Source: a virus
Virus record (IMG/VR): IMGVR_UViG_3300033149_005750
Location: 1-20,516 of that record
Strand: one strand, 5' to 3'
DNA length: 20,516 nucleotides
Shown here: in pieces, positions 5,347-12,355 of the stretch
Layout: each line of letters begins with the position of its first letter
Numbering within the stretch: the first letter of the stretch is position 1
Notes under the pieces: generated by a model
Told to the model about the DNA's origin: nothing
What the model saw: the letters and a program-made list of their open reading frames with translations, nothing else
The model's database searches: none
Translations under genes and position numbers: made by a program

Positions 5347-6254
5347 TTGACTTCGTTTCATTATGCCGTGATGTACGAATCTCCATTGCGGAAGAAGGGG
5401 ATACCCATTGCACCGCCGGATGGGTGCAAACCCACTGCCCATTCTGTGGTGACGGTTCCTACGGATTCCATCTTGGCTTCAACTTAGAGTTTGGGAATAT
5501 GAATTGCTGGAAATGTGGAAAGCAGGACATGAAGGCTTTCCTCAAATCCATACTACCGGCAAGCAGGCATTCCCAAATCTTTGCCTTGATCAAGAAGCAT
5601 ACCACCAAAGGACATCGCGTCATCCGCACGAAGAAGACAATCGTGCGCAAACGAAACATTAAACCTGTCCGAGGAATGGGTGAATTACTGGACAAACACA
5701 AACGATATCTGGAGCGTCGGGGTTTTGACGCAGAAGCTCTAATAAAAGAATGGGGTCTCAAAGCTACCCGCTATTTATCCGGAGAATGGAACTGGCGAAT
5801 TGTCGCACCTATCCGTGATCAGGAAAAGAGAATTGTAGCTTACACAGGACGTGCATTAAACAAAAAGGAACAACTACGATGGAGAACCACCCCGAACGAC
5901 GAAATGGCAGTAGATCCAAACTGTCTTATCTACGGAATAGAAAAGTGTGATCCCGCCGCAGGCATTTTGATTGTTGAAGGCCCCAGCGACGTCTGGCGTA
6001 TGGGACCAGGATGTGGCGGTTTGTTGGGCATCGACTGGTCTGAACAACAGGCAAGCATGCTCCGCCAGTTTAATAGGCGCTTCATTTGCTTTGATAGGCA
6101 CCCAGTCGCGCAGAAGCGGGCAAAGGCGCTGGCTTATTGGCTAGCACCTTTCCCGGGCGTGACAGAGCTAATTCTCATAGATGCAGATGACCCAGGTTGT
6201 CTATCGCAGGAAGAAGCAGACAACATCATGCGTGAACTTGGACTGAGAGAATAG
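5343..6254 (+). CDS. DNA primase (zinc finger plus Toprim)
   Basis: A 303-residue DnaG/T7-gp4-type primase without a fused helicase. The N-terminal zinc finger is CPFC (C32, C35) and CWKC (C55, C58). A conserved middle segment WNWRIVAPIRDQEKRIVAYTGR (about 149-170) matches the family's region before Toprim. The Toprim core is IYGIEKC ... ILIVEGPSDVWRM (about 197-220), with the general-base glutamate E212. The second Toprim acidic motif reads FDRHPVAQKRA (250-260): D251 is present, but the second aspartate of DxD is histidine. It should synthesise RNA primers for lagging strands with the helicase encoded at 7519. It is followed by the initiator gene after 8 nt. Confidence 0.85.
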   Translation: MIDFVSLCRDVRISIAEEGDTHCTAGWVQTHCPFCGDGSYGFHLGFNLEFGNMNCWKCGKQDMKAFLKSILPASRHSQIFALIKKHTTKGHRVIRTKKTIVRKRNIKPVRGMGELLDKHKRYLERRGFDAEALIKEWGLKATRYLSGEWNWRIVAPIRDQEKRIVAYTGRALNKKEQLRWRTTPNDEMAVDPNCLIYGIEKCDPAAGILIVEGPSDVWRMGPGCGGLLGIDWSEQQASMLRQFNRRFICFDRHPVAQKRAKALAYWLAPFPGVTELILIDADDPGCLSQEEADNIMRELGLRE

Positions 6255-6262
6255 GAAAAATT

Positions 6263-7522
6263 ATGGAACACAGACCCATTACGAATCGACTGCCATATCA
6301 GGGGACAACTATCCCAGCGGATATGGTCTACCTGATGGAATTCGGGGTCATCACCAATAAGGAATTCCTCACCATGTTTGCCCTGACAGCGCAAACGCAT
6401 TGTCACCATGGAGGCAAACTCGGATGGTGTGTCCTCTCCAACGATGAGATTGGACGTCTCATTCACATCAAGCCCAGGGTGTTGAAAGATATCTTGGCAA
6501 GTCTCACCAAAAAAGGACTGGTGGCAAGACGGATTGTCAATGGGAATCAGCGGGCGCTTGGAATATCGTGGCGGAATGTTGGACGGGCCATTGAACGTCT
6601 TTTCGAGGACGTGAAAATGGAATCCTCCAATGAGGAAAATAGCGGGGGGCCGGACAGCGTACACCGGGGGGGACCGAATGTCGTACACCGCCTCGCGGAC
6701 CCACGCATAATGCACGCACGTAACACGGAGCCGCCTACACACGTTAAAAATACTCCTATCCGTTCATTAGTATTACTACGTAATACCAATAAACAAATAA
6801 GAGCAGAAAAAGAAAATACAGAGATATCTCCATTTGTAGACTTGTCCACAAAATTCAATGAAGCCATTCCTTTGAAAAGGAAAAGACAGCCACCTATGGA
6901 AAAGTGGGGCCAGGAATTAAAACGTCTCTGTAATTCAGAAGAATTAGAACTCGCCACCGTGGAAAAAGTGCTCCTGTGGTACTGCAAACAATTCGACAGA
7001 GACACCCACCCTGCTCACAGGAAATACCTTCCCAAATATATTCCACAAGCAACCTCGATGTCCGGTTTTTGCAGGAAGTATGAATCCATATCAGACGCCA
7101 TGGGACGTGCAATTGAGGAAGGTGGATACGAGGAAGAATTAGAACTCTCCACACATGACCAGAAATGGTATGACGTAATGGTGTCGGATCTGAAACACGT
7201 CAAAAAAGCAGATCTGTCCAGTCTACCCAGTCTGATTCAAAGTTTGTCCTCCCACCTGACAAAATGTCGTGGTGAGTTGAATAAGACGAAACAGCCAGAA
7301 AAAAACAAAGAACTGTATTTGAACAGTCTCTTCCATCCACGAATTTTCTTCGTTGCCTATGCAGGTTGGATTGAATCTGAAGTAGGATCCTGGAAGGGTA
7401 CCTGGGGAGGAGACTTGCGCCAGTTTGCCCCGTCAGGTAAGCATTTCGCAAGATACATTGAACATACAATGAGCAGGGGCCAAATGTTCCCAGCTCCAGA
7501 GATTCGGAGGATACTAGATTGA
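6263..7522 (+). CDS. Probable replication initiator / helicase loader with N-terminal winged helix
   Basis: A 419-residue protein. Residues about 15-105 look like a winged-helix domain (LSNDEIGRLIHIKPRVLKDILASLTKKGLVARRIV), as in phage replication proteins of the lambda-O/DnaD-like type. Residues about 120-215 are a low-complexity, probably disordered linker whose DNA is first GC-rich and repetitive, then very AT-rich. A C-terminal helical domain (about 216-419, e.g. MEKWGQELKRLCNSEE and ...FARYIEHTM...) is not recognised. Lying between primase and replicative helicase, it most likely binds the origin and recruits the helicase. That is inference from position and domain order. TAGGAA (6252-6257) precedes ATG 6263. 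Its TGA overlaps the TTG start of the helicase. Confidence 0.6.
   Translation: MEHRPITNRLPYQGTTIPADMVYLMEFGVITNKEFLTMFALTAQTHCHHGGKLGWCVLSNDEIGRLIHIKPRVLKDILASLTKKGLVARRIVNGNQRALGISWRNVGRAIERLFEDVKMESSNEENSGGPDSVHRGGPNVVHRLADPRIMHARNTEPPTHVKNTPIRSLVLLRNTNKQIRAEKENTEISPFVDLSTKFNEAIPLKRKRQPPMEKWGQELKRLCNSEELELATVEKVLLWYCKQFDRDTHPAHRKYLPKYIPQATSMSGFCRKYESISDAMGRAIEEGGYEEELELSTHDQKWYDVMVSDLKHVKKADLSSLPSLIQSLSSHLTKCRGELNKTKQPEKNKELYLNSLFHPRIFFVAYAGWIESEVGSWKGTWGGDLRQFAPSGKHFARYIEHTMSRGQMFPAPEIRRILD
6641..6850 (+). other. Candidate replication origin inside the initiator gene
   Basis: By hand count, 6641-6740 is 68% G+C and the next 100 bases (6741-6840) are 29% G+C, the sharpest composition step I found in the window. 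The GC block contains two in-frame 24-nt repeats. The AT block is A-rich and could be an unwinding element. Repeats next to an AT-rich stretch within the linker of an initiator gene is the arrangement of lambda ori inside gene O. This is inference from architecture only. Confidence 0.4.
6644..6691 (+). repeat. Two tandem 24-nt repeats (iteron-like)
   Basis: Copies at 6644-6667 and 6668-6691 match at 18 of 24 positions. Both start with a G run, share CCG at the third codon and share GTACACCG near the end. They encode GGPDSVHR and GGPNVVHR. A weaker third copy (LADPRIMHAR) may follow to about 6721. They could be initiator binding sites or simply repetitive linker. Confidence 0.55.
7506..7510 (+). 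promoter_or_regulatory. Shine-Dalgarno deciding a TTG start
   Basis: GGAGG lies 8 nt upstream of TTG 7519, which overlaps the previous TGA as TTGA. The next in-frame ATG (7570) lacks a ribosome binding site and would remove conserved N-terminal sequence, so the rare TTG is the likely start. Confidence 0.65.
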
Positions 7523-8931
7523 AACGTCAAAAAATAGATACGTCGACTGAGCAGAAAATTATCACTGCCATGGTCGTCGATGATGAGTTTTTAGGACAGG
7601 TCCAAACTTCATTGGACGTGGAACTCATACGAGCACCGCACCTTCAAAAGATTGCCAAATGGTGTCAGCGTTACCATGAGAAATACAGGAAAGCTCCACG
7701 ACAGAACATAGAATCGATTTACCACAGTTGGGTGCGAAAAGGGAAAGCGAAGGAAGAAGTCATGGATGCTGTCCATGATGTCCTGGAGCATCTGTCCGAA
7801 CTGTACGAAGAGACACCAGACCTGAACGTTCCCTATTTGCTCGATGTAGCGAGTAAGTATTTCAACATGAGGCGAATCGAAGTTCTTCGCGACGACTTGG
7901 ATTATTCCCTAACAGAAGGAGACGAGACTGCTGCCCAAGAAGCTATTACGAATTTTGCAACTGTGGATTCCGGATTGGACTTGGGCATCGACCCATTCAA
8001 CAACGAACTCGCATGGGACGCTGCTTTCGCTGAATCCCAGCAACCTTTGATCGACTGGAAGGACAAAGCTGCTAACAAGTTCTTTGGAACTGCACTAGGG
8101 AGGGATTCCCTGGTAGCTGTTCTAGCTCCAGAGAAACGTGGGAAAACCTGGTGGTGTATTGAGTTTGTGGTACGCGCACTCATGAACCGCAAACGTGTCG
8201 CACTGTTCGAAGTGGGAGACATGAGCCAGTCGCAAACGTTGCGGCGGTTTGGTGTACGCTTCAGCAAACGCCCTATGTTTCAACGTGACAAGGGAACGAT
8301 AGAAGTTCCACGTAAAATCTGGAAAGATGAGGAAGGCGTTCATGTGACAATGCGCGAGGTCGAATGCGACAAGACATGCAATGCAGCAATCGCAAAGAAG
8401 TCATTGCATAGGTTCCTTCGATCCAATGGCCTCAAGCGGAGCGTTCCCTACTTCAAACTCTCCACCCATGCGAACTCGGCCATCAATGTTCATGGGATTA
8501 ACACTGTATTGGACCAATGGGAATTGTATGAAGGATTTATTCCGGATATCATTATAATTGACTATCCAGATATCCTAGCACCGGAGCCTGGTGTTTCTGG
8601 ACAGTCTACACGTGACCAAATCAACGGCACATGGAAAGCATTGCGCAGATTATCTCAGGAGAAGCATGCCTGCGTCATAGCCCCAACCCAGGCAGATGCA
8701 GCAGCGTATCTTGTGGAAACACTGAATGAATCCAATTTTTCTGAAGATAAACGAAAAGCCGCTCATGTGACTGGAATGCTGGGCTTGAATCAGACGCGGG
8801 AAGAGAAGAACGCGGGTCGTATGCGGTTGAATTGGATATTCTTACGTGAAAATGAATTCTCGGCGGATCTGTGCTTGCACGTTGGCCAGTGCCTGTCGTT
8901 GGGTCGTGCTTTTTGTTGCTCTACACTATAA
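7519..8931 (+). CDS. Replicative DNA helicase (DnaB/RecA-like)
   Basis: A 470-residue protein. The N-terminal ~150 residues are helical (STEQKIITAMVVDDEF opens like DnaB N-terminal domains). From about 185 there is a RecA-like motor: Walker A APEKRGKT (203-210), a following strand and acid RKRVALFEVGDMSQSQ (about 224-238), and Walker B IIIIDYPDIL (about 345-353). Later come ALRRLSQEKHACVIAPTQ and, at the end, MRLNWIFLRENEF, like the C-terminal strands of DnaB-family helicases. It should be the hexameric 5'-3' helicase of the phage fork, working with the primase at 5343. It starts at TTG 7519 with GGAGG upstream, an unusual start that may limit its expression. The C-terminal CCSTL tail looks normal for a gene end; the gap behind it holds a promoter. 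Confidence 0.85.
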   Translation: MKRQKIDTSTEQKIITAMVVDDEFLGQVQTSLDVELIRAPHLQKIAKWCQRYHEKYRKAPRQNIESIYHSWVRKGKAKEEVMDAVHDVLEHLSELYEETPDLNVPYLLDVASKYFNMRRIEVLRDDLDYSLTEGDETAAQEAITNFATVDSGLDLGIDPFNNELAWDAAFAESQQPLIDWKDKAANKFFGTALGRDSLVAVLAPEKRGKTWWCIEFVVRALMNRKRVALFEVGDMSQSQTLRRFGVRFSKRPMFQRDKGTIEVPRKIWKDEEGVHVTMREVECDKTCNAAIAKKSLHRFLRSNGLKRSVPYFKLSTHANSAINVHGINTVLDQWELYEGFIPDIIIIDYPDILAPEPGVSGQSTRDQINGTWKALRRLSQEKHACVIAPTQADAAAYLVETLNESNFSEDKRKAAHVTGMLGLNQTREEKNAGRMRLNWIFLRENEFSADLCLHVGQCLSLGRAFCCSTL

Positions 8932-8956
8932 ATTTCGGAAAAGAATTCAAAAAGGG

Positions 8957-8985
8957 TTGTCACTTCTCCATGTGGCACTGATAAT
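8957..8985 (+). promoter_or_regulatory. Near-consensus sigma70-type promoter
   Basis: TTGTCA (8957-8962), a 17-nt spacer and GATAAT (8980-8985) match the -35/-10 consensus at 5 of 6 positions each, with an A-rich stretch just upstream. It lies in the 120-nt gap 8932-9051 and would start a transcript about 60 nt before ATG 9052. With the terminator at 9676 it makes a one-gene unit, which suggests strong, host-polymerase-driven expression of the gene at 9052. Confidence 0.75.
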
Positions 8986-9051
8986 ATGTCATAAGCGGGA
9001 AGAACCGCGTCTTAAACAAACACATCATCGCAAACTGCGAAAGGAGAAATC

Positions 9052-9651
9052 ATGGACCGCAAAGAAAAACTCGAACTCATGGACAAGCTGGAACTCGAGT
9101 ACCCGAAAAAGATTACGGCTTCTCGTGCTGAAAAGAAGATCATCGATCACCTGGAAGACGAAGGCCTCCCGGAAGATATCGAGCTGTCTGACGACGAGAT
9201 GAGCTGGCTTGAAGAGCAGGGCTTCAGTTTCGATGCCGAAGAGGAAGAAGGCGAAGAGGAAGAAGGCGAAGAGGAAGAAGGCGACTGGGATGAGGACGAG
9301 GAGGAAGAGAAGCCCGCCAAGAAGACCAAGTCCAAGGGCAAAGAAAAGTCCAAGTCCAAGGGCAAAGAAAAGTCCAAAGAAAAGCCGGCAAAAGAAAGTG
9401 ACAAGCCTAAGGCGAAATCCAAGGGCAAAGGTGGAAGCAAGTGTGCCGCCATCGAAGCCACGATTCTCAAAGTTGTCAAGAAGAAGCCGGCCACCCGTAA
9501 GGAAATCGTCGCGGCTGTCTTGGAAGCTATGCCCGATGCGAACAAGAATACCATCGGCGTCCGCATCTCCCGCGCTAAGAGCAAGGACACGACACCGTTT
9601 GACGGCAAGGTCCTGGTTGAAGGCGACGACAAGAAGCTCTCCCTCAAGTAA
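9052..9651 (+). CDS. Acidic/lysine-rich low-complexity protein with C-terminal winged-helix-like domain
   Basis: A 199-residue protein in four parts. Residues 1-60 are helical and charged. Residues 62-87 are almost all acidic, with three EEEEG repeats and a single tryptophan (GDWDEDE). Residues 88-128 are lysine/serine-rich, with KSKGKEK repeats like a histone tail. Residues about 130-199 form a compact domain (CAAIEATILKVVKKKPATRKEIVAAVLEAMPDANKNT then RVISRAK-like) that resembles HARE/winged-helix DNA-binding folds. It is preceded by AAGGAG at good spacing, has its own sigma70-like promoter and ends in a terminator, so it is probably abundant. The acidic-DW-KSK segment resembles the tail of the SSB at the right edge. 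DNA binding or DNA mimicry are both possible; the function is unknown. Confidence 0.75.
   Translation: MDRKEKLELMDKLELEYPKKITASRAEKKIIDHLEDEGLPEDIELSDDEMSWLEEQGFSFDAEEEEGEEEEGEEEEGDWDEDEEEEKPAKKTKSKGKEKSKSKGKEKSKEKPAKESDKPKAKSKGKGGSKCAAIEATILKVVKKKPATRKEIVAAVLEAMPDANKNTIGVRISRAKSKDTTPFDGKVLVEGDDKKLSLK
9238..9282 (+). repeat. Three perfect 15-nt repeats coding EEEEG
   Basis: GAAGAGGAAGAAGGC is repeated three times without mismatch (9238-9252, 9253-9267, 9268-9282). Perfect identity at the DNA level, not only the protein level, points to recent expansion by slippage. Confidence 0.85.
9331..9378 (+). repeat. Two 24-nt repeats coding SKGKEKSK
   Basis: Copies at 9331-9354 and 9355-9378 differ only at the last base. 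They encode the lysine-rich linker of the gene at 9052. Confidence 0.8.
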
Positions 9652-9675
9652 TCCACTCCCCGCCAGCGTACCTCT

Positions 9676-9704
9676 AGCCTCCTCCCCTCTGGAGGGGGCT
9701 TTTT
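9676..9704 (+). terminator. Rho-independent terminator
   Basis: A 10-bp stem, AGCCTCCTCC (9676-9685) with GGAGGGGGCT (9691-9700), contains one G-T wobble, a 5-nt loop CCTCT and then a T run (TTTTT to 9704). It lies 25 nt after the gene at 9052 and only 19 nt before queC, so the modification operon must be reached by read-through or from a promoter not visible here. Confidence 0.85.
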
Positions 9705-9723
9705 ACTCACCAAGGAATCAACT

Positions 9724-10395
9724 ATGAATTGTATTCTATCCCTATCCGGCGGCATGGACTCAGGCACCTTGCTCAGGCGCTGTCAGCTTGAGTATGTCGA
9801 CGTCCTCGCCGTAGGTTTCACGTATGGATCAAAACACAATAAATGGGAACAGATCTGCGCTCAGCGGCTCTGTGATCATTATGGTGTAGAGTTCCTCCAG
9901 ATCGACATCTCCAACATTGGGCAGCATCTGGAATCCAATCTCCTCAAGTCGGGTGGTGATATTCCCGAAGGACACTATGAAGAAGAGTCCATGAAGCAGA
10001 CGGTGGTCCCAGGTCGTAACACCATTTTTATGGCCATTCTTATGGGCATTGCGGAGTCCCGAGGCGCGGGGCATATTGCAGTAGGCATCCACTCGGGTGA
10101 TCACGCTATCTATCCCGATTGTCGTCCTGGTTTCTACAAGGCGTTCAACGGTGTGTGCCACCATGCTACGGAAGGCAAGGTAGAAGTCGTCGCGCCATTC
10201 CTTCATACAGACAAGACTGGGATTCTTAAATGGGGCTTCCGTCACGACTTCCCCTACCACCTCACCCGCACATGCTACAAGGATCAGAGAGACCCCTGCG
10301 GCAAATGTGGCGCCTGCCAAGAACGGCTGGAAGCTTTCTCCAATATCCGCCGCAAAGATCCCGTAAAATACGAGGACGAAAATTCCAATGTATAG
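9724..10395 (+). CDS. queC: 7-cyano-7-deazaguanine (preQ0) synthase QueC
   Basis: A 223-residue QueC, close to the usual cellular length (about 230). It converts 7-carboxy-7-deazaguanine to preQ0 with ATP and ammonia. The PP-loop ATP site SGGMDS is at residues 8-13, the second signature VPGRN at 95-99, and the zinc site is C184, C192, C195, C198 (TCYKDQRDPCGKCGACQ), the same spacing pattern as bacterial QueC. No glutamine amidotransferase (Gat) domain is fused, unlike phage enzymes linked to archaeosine-like dG+. Its start follows the terminator at 9676-9704. It overlaps queD by 8 nt. All key residues appear intact. Confidence 0.95.
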   Translation: MNCILSLSGGMDSGTLLRRCQLEYVDVLAVGFTYGSKHNKWEQICAQRLCDHYGVEFLQIDISNIGQHLESNLLKSGGDIPEGHYEEESMKQTVVPGRNTIFMAILMGIAESRGAGHIAVGIHSGDHAIYPDCRPGFYKAFNGVCHHATEGKVEVVAPFLHTDKTGILKWGFRHDFPYHLTRTCYKDQRDPCGKCGACQERLEAFSNIRRKDPVKYEDENSNV

Positions 10396-10822
10396 AATCA
10401 GAAAACAGCTCAAATGGGAAGGGGCACATCGGCTCGTGACCAGCTACACAGAAGCCTGCCAACGTATCCATGGACACAGCTATCGAGCTGACGTTATCAT
10501 TGAAGCGAAGGAGCTTGATGAGGATGGCATGGTGGTAGACTTCAAGAAAATCAAGGATGCCATAGCAGGTGTCATTGATCTGCTGGATCATCGTACAATG
10601 CTTCACGTGGACGACCGGAGTTTGTTCGCGGACGTCAACAATGAGATTGTGCAGGACAGTATCATCTGGGTGGACTTCAATCCAACCGCTGAGAATATGT
10701 GCCAGTACATCCTCCAGTTTCTCATCATCCACCTGGACTGTTCTAAGTTCCACTCTGTAGCAATTCGTATCCATGAAACTTGCACTGGAGACGCAGAATT
10801 GAAGGAGATCCTAGATGCCTAA
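10388..10822 (+). CDS. queD: 6-carboxy-5,6,7,8-tetrahydropterin synthase QueD
   Basis: A 144-residue member of the 6-pyruvoyl-tetrahydropterin synthase/QueD family. The zinc ligands are H14 (GAHRL), H28 and H30 (RIHGHSY), with the catalytic cysteine C24 upstream (EACQRIHGH). The catalytic D67-H68 pair (LLDHRTML), PTAENM (99-104) with E102 and the terminal glutamate in RIHETCTGDAE are all present. It converts dihydroneopterin triphosphate, the FolE product, to 6-carboxytetrahydropterin, the second preQ0 step. The start lies within the end of queC and GAGGAC is upstream. It overlaps queE by 8 nt, so the operon is translationally coupled. Confidence 0.95.
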   Translation: MYRIRKQLKWEGAHRLVTSYTEACQRIHGHSYRADVIIEAKELDEDGMVVDFKKIKDAIAGVIDLLDHRTMLHVDDRSLFADVNNEIVQDSIIWVDFNPTAENMCQYILQFLIIHLDCSKFHSVAIRIHETCTGDAELKEILDA

Positions 10823-11462
10823 AATCCAACGCCTCAAGCTCACAGAAATCTTCTACACCCTGCAAGGCGAAGGCCGTTACACAGGTTATCCTGCGGTCTT
10901 CATACGATTGGCAGGGTGTAATCTAAATTGTCCTTGGTGCGACACTGTCCATTCCTCCAACTTCCAAGCCACAGCGGATACCATTTGCATGTGTGTTGAA
11001 GGCAACCTTCCTGCGAAAGACAGTGAGTCTGTCTTGCTCGTAATCACGGGAGGCGAGCCCACTTTGCAAGACTACTGGACTCTTGTGAGAGAGCTGCATA
11101 GTTGGTTCCCGAACAATACTATTGCAATGGAGACCAATGGCCGGGCGGCGGATGAAACCGCTTTGAGGATTCTACGGAACACCCAAAATCTCTATCTTAC
11201 TGTATCGCCCAAGTTAGCGGTGGAGGACTGCTCCAAGTTTTTCGACAATCCGGCTTGGTGCGGGGATGAACTGAAAGTAGTACTGGACCCCAAGGCCGAT
11301 TTGACGGTACTGGAATCCCTGCCTGAGAAATTAGGAGATCGTTTTACCCATTACTACATACAACCGTGTAGTGAAGATTATCAACCAGCAATCAGACTCA
11401 TAAGGAGAAACCCGAGATGGAAGCTATCAGTGCAGACACACAAAGTGACGGGAGTGGAGTAG
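10815..11462 (+). CDS. queE: 7-carboxy-7-deazaguanine synthase QueE (radical SAM)
   Basis: A 215-residue radical SAM enzyme. EIFYTLQGEG (11-20) is the typical QueE opening and the iron-sulfur loop is C35-x3-C39-x2-C42 (GCNLNCPWCDT). GGEPT (79-83) binds SAM. The ending RWKLSVQTHKVTGVE matches the family's SLQTHKxxG close. It converts 6-carboxytetrahydropterin to 7-carboxy-7-deazaguanine, the substrate of QueC. AAGGAG (10801-10806) sits 8 nt before the ATG. Its last 46 nt overlap the folE fusion gene in another frame, an overlap much longer than others in the operon. Confidence 0.95.
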   Translation: MPKIQRLKLTEIFYTLQGEGRYTGYPAVFIRLAGCNLNCPWCDTVHSSNFQATADTICMCVEGNLPAKDSESVLLVITGGEPTLQDYWTLVRELHSWFPNNTIAMETNGRAADETALRILRNTQNLYLTVSPKLAVEDCSKFFDNPAWCGDELKVVLDPKADLTVLESLPEKLGDRFTHYYIQPCSEDYQPAIRLIRRNPRWKLSVQTHKVTGVE

Positions 11463-12346
11463 AGAAAGTCTACCTCAAGTGGAATGATGTATACGCTATG
11501 ATACATCAGAATTATGCCAACTGTAAAGACAACTTCCCCACCGATCGCCCAATCAAAATCTTTGGCATTCCCCGTGGCGGTGTTTACACTGCTTTGTCTT
11601 GGATGGCTGTGCTGCCCGACGCCGTCGAATTGGTGGACCATCCAGAAGCATGCGACATGTTTGTAGATGACATCATTGATACCGGAGCAACAGCGAAGTT
11701 CTACAATGAAAAGTATGGCAAACCCGTTGCCGCCATGCTCGCCACCGATGAAGCGACGAAGCTTCTCTGGTACGTATTCCCTTGGGAAGCACTTCAAGCG
11801 GAAACAGGACCGACGGAGAACGTTAGGCGCGTTCTAGAATACATTGGTGAGGAACCCGATCGTGAAGGTCTTCTGGAAACGCCAGATCGTGTCGTTCGTT
11901 CATGGGAACAGCTTTACGGCGGCTATGGGAAGGACCCGAAGGCTATTCTGAAAGTGTTCGAAGAGGACACCAGCGACGAAATGGTGGTGCTTAAAGACAT
12001 TGAGTTCTATTCCACATGTGAGCACCACATGATTCCATTCTTCGGGAAAGCTCACATTGCCTATATCCCCAATGGTAAAGTCGTGGGCATCTCCAAGTTG
12101 GCTCGTCTCTTGGAAGTGTTCGCCCGCCGCCTGCAAATCCAAGAACGCCTATGCCAGCAGGTGACCAAAGTGCTCATGGAAGAGCTTGGGGCGAAAGGCG
12201 CTGCCTGCGTCCTTGAAGCTCAACATCTGTGCATGCTTGCGCGTGGAGTTGAAAAGCAGAATAGCGTCATGGTCACCTCCAGTACCGTCGGGGCATTCAG
12301 AGACGATCCTGCCACAAGGGCAGAGTTCATGAATCTCATCAAGTAG
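11417..12346 (+). CDS. folE: Phosphoribosyltransferase-GTP cyclohydrolase I (FolE) fusion
   Basis: A 309-residue two-domain protein. Residues about 16-125 look like a compact type I phosphoribosyltransferase: GIPRGG (50-55), the PRPP-binding loop MFVDDIIDTGAT (81-92) and an end WYVFPWE (118-124) as in purine PRTases. Residues about 128-309 are a complete FolE: TPDRVVRSWEQLY (155-167), CEHHMIPFFGKAHIAY (201-216) with zinc/catalytic residues C201 and H204, and EAQHLCMLARGV (267-278) with H270 and C272. FolE makes dihydroneopterin triphosphate from GTP, the first preQ0 step. The role of the fused PRTase is unknown; guanine salvage to feed GTP is one idea. ATG 11417 follows AAGGAG at 9 nt and lies inside queE. 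The next in-frame ATG (11498) would cut into the PRTase domain. Confidence 0.9.
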   Translation: MEAISADTQSDGSGVEKVYLKWNDVYAMIHQNYANCKDNFPTDRPIKIFGIPRGGVYTALSWMAVLPDAVELVDHPEACDMFVDDIIDTGATAKFYNEKYGKPVAAMLATDEATKLLWYVFPWEALQAETGPTENVRRVLEYIGEEPDREGLLETPDRVVRSWEQLYGGYGKDPKAILKVFEEDTSDEMVVLKDIEFYSTCEHHMIPFFGKAHIAYIPNGKVVGISKLARLLEVFARRLQIQERLCQQVTKVLMEELGAKGAACVLEAQHLCMLARGVEKQNSVMVTSSTVGAFRDDPATRAEFMNLIK

Positions 12347-12355
12347 GAGGCCGTT

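Noticed and set aside
8995-9008. GCGG-GAAGAA-CCGC hairpin in the gap before 9052
   Set aside because: Only a 4-bp stem with no T run; too weak for a terminator and not repeated elsewhere.
9209-9727. Alternative + frame giving a very basic 172-residue protein
   Set aside because: It is the shadow of the acidic repeats of the gene at 9052 in another frame; the real frame has the ribosome binding site and a foldable C-terminal domain.
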